Of a stretch of 11,415 nt of DNA, positions 1-6,323 are shown one piece after another. The stretch comes from an uncultured bacterium (GTDB taxonomy: Bacteria; Bacillota_A; Clostridia; Oscillospirales; Oscillospiraceae): assembly GCA_945917385.1 (NCBI GenBank), contig CAMEHJ010000016.1, positions 1 through 11,415 of the forward strand. Reading direction: 5' to 3'. How positions within the stretch are numbered: position 1 is the first letter of the stretch; every line of letters begins with the position of its first letter. A program made the position numbers and the translations under genes. The notes beneath the pieces were generated by a model. The model had not been told where the DNA came from, did no database searches, and worked only from the letters and a program-made list of their open reading frames with translations.

Positions 1-440
1 TCACGGGTATTTTTTTTCATGTTTGACAGGTGCTTTTCAAGCGCCTGAATATCCTCCTCCGTGCGCCGCTGCGCGGCAAGAGAGGCAAGCTGCGACTCGA
101 TAACGGAGCGGTACTCAACGAGGTCGGCAAAGTCCGACAGCGCAATAGCCGCCGAAAACGGCAGTGCCTTGGCAATTTCGTCCGCGGTATTGACCCTCGT
201 TCCGCGCTTTGTCCGCGTGATGTAGCCGCGTATTTCCAGCGCTTTGTAGGCTTCGCGTATCGAGGTGCGTGCGATGTTCAGCCTTTGGCAAAGCTCGTTT
301 TCATTTGGAAAAACATAGCCCGCCGGCAGCTCCTCCGTCGTTATCAGACGGCGGATATGCTCATAAAGGCTGTCGGAAATGTTCTCCTCCGTGCTGAGGT
401 CGATTTCGCTGAGCCATTTTTCGCTAAGTTCGTTTATCAT
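1..440 (-). CDS. GntR-family (FadR/FCD-type) transcriptional regulator, partial
   Basis: The minus strand reads as an open frame from ATG at 440 to the window edge (146 complete codons, no stop), so the 3' end is missing. Residues about 22-85 form a GntR winged helix-turn-helix: ISDSLYEHIRRLI, then PNENELCQRLNIARTSIREA, then LEIRGYITRTKRGTRV as the wing. Residues 107-135 (EYRSVIESQLASLAAQR, then TEEDIQALE) match the first helices of the FCD effector domain found in FadR-type members. These regulators bind small acids or sugar derivatives and usually repress a neighbouring catabolic gene. The start is supported by GGAG seven bases upstream; an earlier ATG is out of frame. The gene is divergent from the transaldolase-like gene, whose promoter carries a GntR-type dyad, so that gene is its likely target. 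The effector cannot be told from the sequence. Confidence 0.93.
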   Translation of the reverse strand, partial: MINELSEKWLSEIDLSTEENISDSLYEHIRRLITTEELPAGYVFPNENELCQRLNIARTSIREAYKALEIRGYITRTKRGTRVNTADEIAKALPFSAAIALSDFADLVEYRSVIESQLASLAAQRRTEEDIQALEKHLSNMKKNTR

Positions 441-470
441 TTGCAGCTCCGTCAGTGTAGTTTTGAAAAG

Positions 471-499
471 ATTTTATCATGCGAACCAAAATAAATCAA
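471..499 (-). promoter_or_regulatory. Promoter of the GntR-type regulator gene
   Basis: On the minus strand TTGATT (494-499) and TAAAAT (471-476) are separated by 17 bp. This would start transcription near 464, giving a short leader of about 25 nt before the ATG at 440. It lies back to back with the divergent transaldolase promoter. No copy of the GTTGTC dyad overlaps it, so tight autoregulation through that site is not obvious. Confidence 0.65.
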
Positions 500-509
500 C
501 GGAATTGTA

Positions 510-538
510 TTGACAGCGGGAGGAAAAGAGGCTATACT
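510..538 (+). promoter_or_regulatory. SigmaA-type promoter of the transaldolase-like gene
   Basis: TTGACA (510-515) and TATACT (533-538) are separated by exactly 17 bp. The expected start point is near 545, which falls at the left edge of the GTTGTC dyad. A near-consensus promoter with an operator on the start site is the usual layout for a gene that is strongly expressed once repression is relieved. Confidence 0.85.
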
Positions 539-545
539 TTAATCA

Positions 546-558
546 GTTGTCAGACAAC
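546..558 (+). promoter_or_regulatory. GntR/FadR-type operator dyad
   Basis: The 13 bp GTTGTC-A-GACAAC is a perfect inverted repeat around a single central base. It begins eight bases after the -10 box, so a bound protein would cover the transcription start and block initiation. FadR-subfamily GntR regulators typically bind short dyads of the type TNGTNNNACNA, which this fits (TTGTCAGACAA). A further half-site GTTGTC lies at 569-574, 23 bp downstream of the first half-site (about two helical turns). The divergent GntR gene is the natural candidate to bind here; that assignment is inference. Confidence 0.75.
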
Positions 559-613
559 AGAAAGCCAAGTTGTCGTTTTCAAGTAAAGAATATAAAAAAA
601 GGAGAATATCTAA

Positions 614-1648
614 ATGGAAAATACCTATTTCCACAGAGTCCATGCGCAGACGCCCACCCGCTTCTGGATAAATAACGTCACCCGTGAGCAGGCGCATCTC
701 GCCATCGAGGCGGGCGCTGTCGGATGCACCCAGAACCCCTCCTACACATGGAAGATGATGACGAACGACAAGGAAAAGCCCTACGTCGATGAGGTGCTGA
801 CCGGTATTCTCAAAACCACCTCCAATGCCGACGAGGCGATGGTCGCACTCCAGAGAGAGCTTATCGGCGGTGTTGCGAAGATATTTAAACCCATGTATGA
901 CGCGTCCAGGGGCAAGGCGGGCTATGTGAGCATTCAGGGAGACCCCTTCCGCGAGGATGAGAAGTCCATTGTGGACTTTGCCCGCTTCAACCGGCAGGCA
1001 GGCGAGAACATCATGGCCAAGATCCCCGCCGTGGAGCCGGGACTCAGGGCGATCGAGACGCTTATCAAGGAGCGCGTTCCCATAAACGCGACCGAGTGCA
1101 TGGCGGTAAAGCAGGTGCTCGACGTGTGTGAGATCTACGAAAAGACCACGAAGAACATGGTAAACCCCGCCCCGCTCTATTACAGCGTTATCACCGGCAT
1201 CTTCGACGAGCATATCAAAAACGTCGTAAAGAGAGACAATATCGACATCTCCTCCGACGTCGTGTTCCAGAGCGGCATGGCGGTTGCGAGAAAGGTCTAT
1301 GAGATCGTCAAGCAGCGCGGCTATGACTGCCACTACATCGGCGGCGGCGCAAGAGGTCTGCACCACTTCACCGAGATGGTCGGCGCGGACTGCGTGATAA
1401 CCATCAACTGGAACGGCACCGCCGACAAGCTCATTGAGCAGAATCCCCCCGTCGTCTCCCGCTTCTTCAACGCCACTCCCCATGCGGTCATCGACGAGCT
1501 TTGCGAGAAGGTACCCGACTTCAGAAAGGCCTACTTCATCAACGCCATTACCGCCGAAGAGTACGAGGATTACGGCCCCGTGGTGCTTTTCCGCTCCTCC
1601 TTTGAGGATGCGTGGAAGAACGCCGTCAAGTACATCAAGGAGTTCTGA
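614..1648 (+). CDS. Transaldolase/fructose-6-phosphate aldolase-family protein with altered active site
   Basis: A 344-residue TIM-barrel protein of the transaldolase family. The Schiff-base lysine is seen at K136 in MAKIPAVEPG, followed by the family's PINAT segment (N158, T160). The first strand reads RFWINN and AVGCTQNPS, where the family has WLDT and GVTTNPS, so the usual catalytic Asp is Asn20. The third strand has VSIQGDP: Gln108 is where transaldolases have Glu and where fructose-6-phosphate aldolase (FSA) has Gln. In SVITGI (191-196) the phosphate-binding Arg of the family is Ile196; R247 in GGGARG may be the second. It is longer than FSA (about 220) and close to transaldolase B in size. 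An aldolase acting on an unusual, perhaps non-phosphorylated or modified, substrate is plausible; the substrate is unknown. GGAG nine bases upstream supports the start. It is probably controlled by the divergent GntR regulator and converges on fucO. Confidence 0.85.
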   Translation: MENTYFHRVHAQTPTRFWINNVTREQAHLAIEAGAVGCTQNPSYTWKMMTNDKEKPYVDEVLTGILKTTSNADEAMVALQRELIGGVAKIFKPMYDASRGKAGYVSIQGDPFREDEKSIVDFARFNRQAGENIMAKIPAVEPGLRAIETLIKERVPINATECMAVKQVLDVCEIYEKTTKNMVNPAPLYYSVITGIFDEHIKNVVKRDNIDISSDVVFQSGMAVARKVYEIVKQRGYDCHYIGGGARGLHHFTEMVGADCVITINWNGTADKLIEQNPPVVSRFFNATPHAVIDELCEKVPDFRKAYFINAITAEEYEDYGPVVLFRSSFEDAWKNAVKYIKEF

Positions 1649-1656
1649 TATATCAA

Positions 1657-1682
1657 AAAGCCCTGCCTTTCGGCAGGGCTTT
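1657..1682. terminator. Bidirectional intrinsic terminator between convergent genes
   Basis: AAAGCCCTGCC (1657-1667) and GGCAGGGCTTT (1672-1682) form a perfect 11 bp stem with a TTTC loop. The A-run on the left gives a U-run for minus-strand transcripts, and the T-run on the right serves the plus strand. It starts 8 bases after the stop of the transaldolase-like gene and 14 bases past the fucO stop, so it can end both transcripts. Confidence 0.9.
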
Positions 1683-1696
1683 CATGTTGCTAAAGA

Positions 1697-2845
1697 TTAC
1701 ATCAGGCTGCGGTAGAGCGCCTCGATGTCGGCCTTGTCGCAGTCGCGGGGGTTGCCGGGACGGCAGGCGTCGGCGTATGCGCTCTCGGTGAGGAAGGCAA
1801 CGTCCTCCTCCTTGAGGATGCCCTTGAGGTTTGCGGGGATGCCGACGTCCTCGGAGAGCTTCTTGACGGCGTTGATGGCGGCGGCGCGGTACTCAGCCTG
1901 AGTCATGGCGTCAACACCCTCGACGCCCATTGCGCGCGCGATCTCGCGGTACTTCTCACCGCTGCACTCGGCATTGAACTCAAGACCGGTGGGGAGAATG
2001 ATGGCGCAGGCGACGCCGTGGGGAGTGTCGTACAGAGCGGACAGGCCGTGTGCCATGGAGTGGACGACGCCGAGACCGACGTTGGAGAAGCCCATGCCGG
2101 CGATGTACTGGCCGAGAGCCATGCCCTTGCGGCCGTCGGGGTCGTTCTTGACCGCGTCGCGCAGGTTTGCGGAGATGAGACGGATGGCCTCAAGATGGAA
2201 CATATCGGTCATTTCCCATGCGCCCTTGGTGATGTAGCCCTCGATAGCGTGAGTCAGCGCGTCCATACCGGTGGCGGCGGTCAGCGGAGCGGGCATGGAC
2301 TCCATCATCTCAGGGTCAACAACGGCGACCTCGGGAATGTCGTTGGTGTCAACGCAGACGAACTTACGTCTCTTCTCAACGTCGGTAATGACGTAGTTGA
2401 TGGTGACCTCGGCCGCGGTGCCGGCGGTGGTGGGGACGGCGACGGTGAATACGGCGTGCTTCTTGGTGGGGGCAACGCCCTCAAGGGAGCGAACGTCGGC
2501 AAATTCGGGGTTGTTGATGATAACGCCGATGGCCTTTGCGGTGTCCATGATGGAGCCGCCGCCGACAGCGACGATGCAGTCGGCCTGAGCGGCCTTGAAA
2601 GCGGCAACGCCGTTCTGAACATTCTCAATGGTGGGGTTGGGCTTGATGTCGTTATAAATCTCGTGTGCAACGCCCTCGGCGGTCATGGGGTCAAGGATCT
2701 TGTTGATCTCGCCGCTCTTGATGATGTGCTTGCCGCAGCAGACAAGAGCCTTCTTGAAGCCGCGGGAGGCGAGCTCCTTGCCGACCTCGCTGACTGCGCC
2801 GGCGCCGTGATAGGAAACAGTGTTGAGAACGATACGATTTGCCAT
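1697..2845 (-). CDS. fucO: Lactaldehyde reductase (1,2-propanediol oxidoreductase), iron-dependent alcohol dehydrogenase
   Basis: The 382-residue product matches E. coli FucO over its full length; long shared stretches include NNPEFADVRSLEG, PTTAGTAAEVTINYVITD, EKRRKFVCVD and MGFSNVGLG. It reduces L-lactaldehyde to L-1,2-propanediol with NAD(P)H, regenerating oxidised cofactor during fermentation of deoxysugars. The N-terminal nucleotide-binding domain has GGGS at 95-98. The four iron ligands are all present: D195, H199, H262 and H276, one residue lower than E. coli numbering. At residue 38 it has Gly (CCGKH) where E. coli has Asp39 (TDK), a position known to govern NAD versus NADP preference. 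GGGAG eight bases upstream supports the start. It is monocistronic, with its own promoter, and converges on the transaldolase-like gene. Related group III dehydrogenases act on other short aldehydes, so lactaldehyde is likely but not proven. Confidence 0.92.
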   Translation of the reverse strand: MANRIVLNTVSYHGAGAVSEVGKELASRGFKKALVCCGKHIIKSGEINKILDPMTAEGVAHEIYNDIKPNPTIENVQNGVAAFKAAQADCIVAVGGGSIMDTAKAIGVIINNPEFADVRSLEGVAPTKKHAVFTVAVPTTAGTAAEVTINYVITDVEKRRKFVCVDTNDIPEVAVVDPEMMESMPAPLTAATGMDALTHAIEGYITKGAWEMTDMFHLEAIRLISANLRDAVKNDPDGRKGMALGQYIAGMGFSNVGLGVVHSMAHGLSALYDTPHGVACAIILPTGLEFNAECSGEKYREIARAMGVEGVDAMTQAEYRAAAINAVKKLSEDVGIPANLKGILKEEDVAFLTESAYADACRPGNPRDCDKADIEALYRSLM

Positions 2846-2937
2846 TTTGTGATCTCCCTTTCGAATTGTATTTGATATAGTTTGCAGCAGATGTGCGAAA
2901 TGAAATAAGGGTATCGGGCTTTTGACCCGCGAAGCTT

Positions 2938-2966
2938 AGTTTACAACATTGTTATAATAATGTCAA
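2938..2966 (-). promoter_or_regulatory. Promoter of fucO
   Basis: On the minus strand TTGACA (2961-2966) and TAAACT (2938-2943) are separated by 17 bp. The start would fall near 2931, leaving a leader of about 85 nt. The promoter is overlapped by AT-rich dyads: TTACAACATTGTTATAA at 2941-2957 (imperfect, centre T) and TTGTTAT/ATAACAA (2949-2955 and 2966-2972). Either could be an operator. A small CGGG/CCCG hairpin sits at the start of the leader. Confidence 0.75.
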
Positions 2967-3102
2967 TAACAAAGTAAAAACTTTACAAATATTTGGGTCG
3001 AATTGCGGTGCGCAAAATTTTAGGAAGAAGTAGGCAGATACCGCAAAACGCAAAAAAGAGAGTATATATGGGACATAACACAGTAAATATCCGGTCGAAT
3101 AA

Positions 3103-3131
3103 TTGACTAATGCGGAAAAAACAATTATAAT
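3103..3131 (+). promoter_or_regulatory. SigmaA-type promoter of the pilus/secretion-like operon
   Basis: TTGACT (3103-3108) and TATAAT (3126-3131) are 17 bp apart; a second TATAAT overlaps at 3131-3136. The start would be near 3138, giving a leader of about 60 nt before the lipoprotein ATG. Since the following genes are tightly packed, this is the likely promoter for the whole operon. The rest of the 350 bp gap between fucO and this gene holds only the fucO promoter and two copies of GGTCGAAT (2996-3003, 3093-3100), the second just before the -35. I see no small gene in the gap. Confidence 0.85.
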
Positions 3132-3196
3132 ATAATGTTAATAGGATATAAAATATACATATCCTGATTTTACGGCGGGGGAGGAAGGTCGCTGAG

Positions 3197-4117
3197 ATGA
3201 AAAATAAACCGACGCTCAGACGCCTGACCGCACTTCTTGCCGTGCTTGCGCTGGCGTTCACGGGCTGCGGCGCAAAGAAAACCGATAAGAATCCGACACC
3301 CACGGACAAAAAGGGCAGCTTCGTGATAGCGGATTTCAGGGACGCTTCCTTTGACGAAACGCAGGCGGAGGACTCTGAAAATATGCGTGTGGACGTCTCC
3401 GGGCTGAGCCGTGGGTATATCGCGGTCTGCGCAGAGAGCGACAAGCGAATGAAGTTCCAGATCCTATGCGGAGAGGACAAATACAACTACGACCTTTCCG
3501 CCGGTGAGGAGACGGTGTTCCCGCTCAACATGGGAGACGGCAGCTACACCTTCCGCCTGATGGAGCAGGTGAGCGGCACAAAATATGCCTGCTCATGGTC
3601 GCAGAGCGCTGATGTGAGCATGGAGGATGAATTTCAGCCGTACCTCCGTACAAGCCAGATCGTGCCGTACACCGAAAGCTCGGACTGTGTAAGGCTCGCA
3701 AAGGAGCTTGCATCTTCCTGCGACTCGGACGCCGATATGGCCTCGGCAGTGTATGATTATCTCGTCAAAAATGTAAAATACGACAATAAAAAGGCGAAAA
3801 CCGTGCAGTCTGGCTATCTGCCCGTCCCGGATGAAACCTTGAAAACGGGCAAAGGCATATGCTTTGACTATGCCGCGCTTGCCGCGGCGATGCTCAGGAG
3901 CGTCGGGATACCGTGCAGACTGATAACGGGGTATGTTGACGAGGAGACCTATCATGCGTGGAACAGCTTTTATCTGAAAAATCAGGGCTGGGTCACGGTG
4001 GAGATAAAGGCGCAGCCTAAGAGCTGGCAGCGCGTGGACATAACCTTCGCCGCGGGCGGTACATCCGCGGAAAAGCTTCTCAACGATGAGCGCTACACCA
4101 CGCGCTTCGTTTACTAA
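3197..4117 (+). CDS. Transglutaminase-like lipoprotein, first gene of the pilus/secretion-like operon
   Basis: 306 residues. The N-terminus has positive charges, a hydrophobic stretch (about 10-20) and FTGC, a lipobox placing the lipidated Cys at 24; a charged and Pro/Thr linker follows. Residues about 60-155 form an extracytoplasmic region without a family I recognise. Residues 165-285 are a transglutaminase-like (papain-fold) domain with the triad C222 (GKGICFDYAALAAAML), H253 (TYHAWNSF) and D281 (QRVDITF). Such bacterial domains act as cysteine proteases or amidases or as cross-linking enzymes; which applies here is unknown. It should sit on the outer face of the membrane. The next gene starts 10 bases after its stop with an ideal ribosome binding site, so it is co-transcribed with the pilus-like genes and probably acts on the cell wall or on the exported proteins of this system. 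GGAGG 12 bases, or AAGG 8 bases, upstream supports the start. Confidence 0.88.
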   Translation: MKNKPTLRRLTALLAVLALAFTGCGAKKTDKNPTPTDKKGSFVIADFRDASFDETQAEDSENMRVDVSGLSRGYIAVCAESDKRMKFQILCGEDKYNYDLSAGEETVFPLNMGDGSYTFRLMEQVSGTKYACSWSQSADVSMEDEFQPYLRTSQIVPYTESSDCVRLAKELASSCDSDADMASAVYDYLVKNVKYDNKKAKTVQSGYLPVPDETLKTGKGICFDYAALAAAMLRSVGIPCRLITGYVDEETYHAWNSFYLKNQGWVTVEIKAQPKSWQRVDITFAAGGTSAEKLLNDERYTTRFVY

Positions 4118-4127
4118 GGAGGGACTT

Positions 4128-5162
4128 ATGGCGGACAAAATTCTTTCTCATACAGAACTCAGCACGTTCTGCAGCGGCCTGAGCTCGATGCTCCGCGCGG
4201 GCTTTGCGTCCGACAGGGCGGTGCAGGTCTTTGCGGAGGACACGGACTCCGCCTCCGGCAGGGCGGCCGCGGCAATGTGCAGCGCGCTGGAAAGCGGCGC
4301 GGGCTTTGCGGACGCCGCCGAGAGCACGGGGGTGTTTCCTGAGTACGCGCTGGGGGTATTCCGCACGGCGGAGATGTCCGGCTGTCTGGACGAGGCGCTT
4401 GAAAGTCTCGCCGGTTACTACGAACAGCAGCATGAACTGAATTTACGGATAAAGAATACGCTTACATATCCGGTTGCGCTGATGCTGATGATGTGCGCTG
4501 TTCTGGCGGTGCTGGTATTCCGGGTCCTGCCGATGTTCGAGCGCGTTTACGAGTCGATGACAGGCTCAGCCGCGGCGTCGTCATACGCATATGTGCTCGC
4601 CGCCTCCGCTGTGAGCCGCGTCAGTCTTGCGGCGGCAGGAGTCGTCAGCGTCGCTCTGCTCTCGCTGTCTGTTGCGCTGCGCTCTCATTCTGCGCGCGAG
4701 AAGCTCCGAGCGCCGATGGAGAGGTTTGCACTCACGCGCAGAGCGGCGTTACTGATGGCGGTGTCGGAGCTTATGGATATGCTGACGACGCTTATTTCCA
4801 GCGGCATGGATCAGGACGCCGCGCTCGAACAGGCAATGCTGCTTACGCGGCACAGCGGACTGAGGACGGTGCTCGACGGCTGCATGGAAAAGCAGCGCGA
4901 GGGCATGAGCCTTGCACAGAGCTTTTGCGGAACGGTTCTGACGGGCGTTTACGGGCGGATGCTGCTCGGCGGCGCGGAGAGCGGCAGACTTGAGAGTGCG
5001 CTGGCGGAGCTTTCGCGGCGCACCGGCGCGGACGCGGCACAGGCGCTTGATGCGCTGATAGACAGAATTGAACCGATACTTATCGGTTTTCTGACGGTGT
5101 CCGTCGGCATGACGCTGCTTAGCGTCATGCTCCCGCTGCTCGGTGTTCTGGGGGCGGTATAA
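4128..5162 (+). CDS. Type II secretion/type IV pilus inner-membrane platform protein (GspF/PilC family)
   Basis: 344 residues with two GspF domains. The first (about 10-137) contains TAEMSGCLDEALESLAGYYE (80-99), the second (about 210-340) the matching GGAESGRLESALAELS (281-296). Membrane segments lie near 114-136, 162-184 and 317-341, and the end carries the family's IEPILIG and MLPLLG. In pilus and type II secretion machines this protein is the membrane hub that couples the cytoplasmic ATPase to pilin movement. The start at 4128 was chosen because AGGAGG lies five bases upstream; a longer frame from 4086 would overlap the lipoprotein gene and lacks a site. It is somewhat shorter than typical PilC (about 400), with a short N-terminus. 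The next gene begins one base after its stop. Confidence 0.93.
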   Translation: MADKILSHTELSTFCSGLSSMLRAGFASDRAVQVFAEDTDSASGRAAAAMCSALESGAGFADAAESTGVFPEYALGVFRTAEMSGCLDEALESLAGYYEQQHELNLRIKNTLTYPVALMLMMCAVLAVLVFRVLPMFERVYESMTGSAAASSYAYVLAASAVSRVSLAAAGVVSVALLSLSVALRSHSAREKLRAPMERFALTRRAALLMAVSELMDMLTTLISSGMDQDAALEQAMLLTRHSGLRTVLDGCMEKQREGMSLAQSFCGTVLTGVYGRMLLGGAESGRLESALAELSRRTGADAAQALDALIDRIEPILIGFLTVSVGMTLLSVMLPLLGVLGAV

Positions 5163-5163
5163 G

Positions 5164-5472
5164 ATGCCGATGATGAAGAAAAAACTCGCATGGCTTGCGC
5201 TGGCTGCCGCCGCGCTCATACTCGCAGCGGCGCTGATTCTCCCCCGAATCGCGCGGGATGTGCGCGAGAACAGCCGCGAAGCTATACGAGAGACGGTTTT
5301 GCGCCGCGCGTCGGAGTGCTACGCCGTTGAGGGCGCGTACCCGGAAAGTCTTTCCTATCTTGAGGAGCACTATGCCCTCGTAATTAACCACAGGGATTTT
5401 ATCGTCACATATGAGGTATATGCCAGCAACCAGATGCCGGAGGTTCGGGTGCTGGTGCGCGGGGAGGGATGA
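5164..5472 (+). CDS. Small single-span membrane protein of the pilus-like operon (pseudopilin-like)
   Basis: 102 residues: MPMMKKK, a hydrophobic helix (about 8-27), a charged helical stretch, then a compact domain with ASECYAVEGAYPESLSYLEE and NQMPEVRVLV. The layout (short positive N-terminus, one hydrophobic helix running into an amphipathic helix, small C-terminal domain) resembles pseudopilins. However, there is no Gly/Ala cleavage site followed by Phe-Thr-Leu-Ile-Glu. I recall similar hypothetical proteins with a CYAVEG.YP.SL.YLE core beside GspF-family genes in other Clostridia, so it is probably a conserved part of this system; that is memory, not a search. The start is one base after the GspF stop, with GGGGG nine bases upstream. 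Function unknown; a structural or assembly subunit is likely. Confidence 0.85.
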   Translation: MPMMKKKLAWLALAAAALILAAALILPRIARDVRENSREAIRETVLRRASECYAVEGAYPESLSYLEEHYALVINHRDFIVTYEVYASNQMPEVRVLVRGEG

Positions 5473-5474
5473 GC

Positions 5475-5921
5475 GTGAAACGGCAGGATACATCGTTTAT
5501 GCTGATGCTGCTCTACTCGGCGCTCATACTCGCGCTGCTGGTGCTGGTGTACGCGGGCGCGTCGCTGTATTCGTCCGCTGTGCTCTCGCAGCAAGCTAAC
5601 GCCGACAGGCGCAGCGCGCTCTCCTTTGTGCAGAGCCAGGCGGCGGGATGCCGGGAGAATGTCAGGCTTGAGCAGGGGACGGAGGGACAGATCCTCTGTC
5701 TGCCGGAGGACGGGACAAGCTACGAAACGCGCATCTTTCTGCACGACGGCAAGCTGAGAACGGCATTTGTTCCCAAAGATTCACCCGTGGACGCAGACCT
5801 TGGAGACGCGGTCTGCCCGCTTGAGAGCTTTGAGCTTTCGTGGCAGTCTGATTCCCTGCTGAAAATCTCGGCCGACGGGGCAGAGGGCTTTGCCGCCTGC
5901 CGGAGAGGAGAGGTCAAATGA
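5475..5921 (+). CDS. Small single-span membrane protein (DUF4860-like, minor-pilin-like)
   Basis: 148 residues from a GTG start. I chose GTG 5475 because GGAGG (5463-5467) is seven bases upstream; the in-frame ATG at 5469 is only one base from that site, though it would overlap the previous stop as ATGA. Residues 8-29 form a hydrophobic helix (FMLMLLYSALILALLVLVYAG), followed by a helical stretch and a probable beta-rich domain with four cysteines (59, 75, 114, 142), which could form two disulfides outside the membrane. It resembles the small proteins filed as DUF4860 next to GspF-type genes in Firmicutes; the family name is from memory and tentative. No prepilin cleavage motif with Glu5 is seen. 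Its place between PilC-like and PilT-like genes suggests a subunit of the same machine. Confidence 0.8.
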   Translation: MKRQDTSFMLMLLYSALILALLVLVYAGASLYSSAVLSQQANADRRSALSFVQSQAAGCRENVRLEQGTEGQILCLPEDGTSYETRIFLHDGKLRTAFVPKDSPVDADLGDAVCPLESFELSWQSDSLLKISADGAEGFAACRRGEVK

Positions 5922-6319
5922 CAGACAACAGAATAAGCCGGGGCGGCAATTTAGGCTATATGATACCCGTACTGCTGTTTGTGCTGTTTTTCGCGCTGTG
6001 CTCGGTCGTGCTTGCGGGCGTGTTTGTGCGCTCGGAGAATATCAGCGAGAGCACAAAGGCGTATAACGACTGTGTTCAGCTCTGCCGGAACGGGGCGGAA
6101 CGCTTCCGTGCCGGGGAGGAGCTTGAAAAAGAGAAAAGCTACGACGCAGAGCTTTGCCCCACGGGAGAAATACAGGGCGAATACTTCGTGTACACGGAGA
6201 TATCCAATGAGCCGACGCCCGCGGGCAGGCTGGAAACGGCGCTTATCCGAGCCGAAGCTTCGTCGGGCGCGGCAGAGTATGAATTGCAGGTAGTACGCTA
6301 CTGCCCGGAGGAGAGGTAA
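5918..6319 (+). CDS. Small single-span membrane protein of the pilus-like operon
   Basis: 133 residues; its ATG overlaps the preceding stop (ATGA), with an AGGAGAGG site just upstream, so translation is coupled. The N-terminus reads RISRGGNLG followed by a hydrophobic helix (14-36) that ends in AGVFVRSE, then a helical region with a CVQLC pair and a C-terminal domain of probable strands (GEYFVYTEI, YELQVVRYC). The glycine directly before the helix (residue 13) is where a prepilin peptidase would cut, but the following residues are YMIPV, with Pro and no Glu5. This is compatible with a divergent minor pseudopilin. No family recognised; function inferred only from context. Confidence 0.82.
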   Translation: MTDNRISRGGNLGYMIPVLLFVLFFALCSVVLAGVFVRSENISESTKAYNDCVQLCRNGAERFRAGEELEKEKSYDAELCPTGEIQGEYFVYTEISNEPTPAGRLETALIRAEASSGAAEYELQVVRYCPEER

Positions 6320-6323
6320 GACT

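Noticed and set aside
539..1483. Long minus-strand frame opposite the transaldolase-like gene
   Set aside because: It is antisense to a well-supported gene and overlaps the promoter region; composition follows from codon bias of the plus-strand gene.
614..1648. Assignment as sulfofructose transaldolase (SftT)
   Set aside because: The partner genes of that route are not visible, the protein is longer than the short FSA-like type I expect, and substrate residues cannot be read from sequence alone.
2018..2875. 285-codon plus-strand frame opposite fucO
   Set aside because: Antisense shadow of a clear fucO; rich in Gly, Asp and Val and without known motifs.
2949..2972. Rex redox-repressor site in the fucO promoter
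   Set aside because: The TTGTTAT and ATAACAA arms are 10 bp apart, not the 4 bp of a Rex operator.
4086..4127. Upstream start for the GspF/PilC gene, adding 14 residues
   Set aside because: It would overlap the lipoprotein gene and has no binding site, whereas ATG 4128 sits five bases after AGGAGG.
5469..5474. ATG start for the second small membrane protein
   Set aside because: It lies one base from the GGAGG site; GTG 5475 has proper spacing. The ATG remains possible through ATGA coupling.
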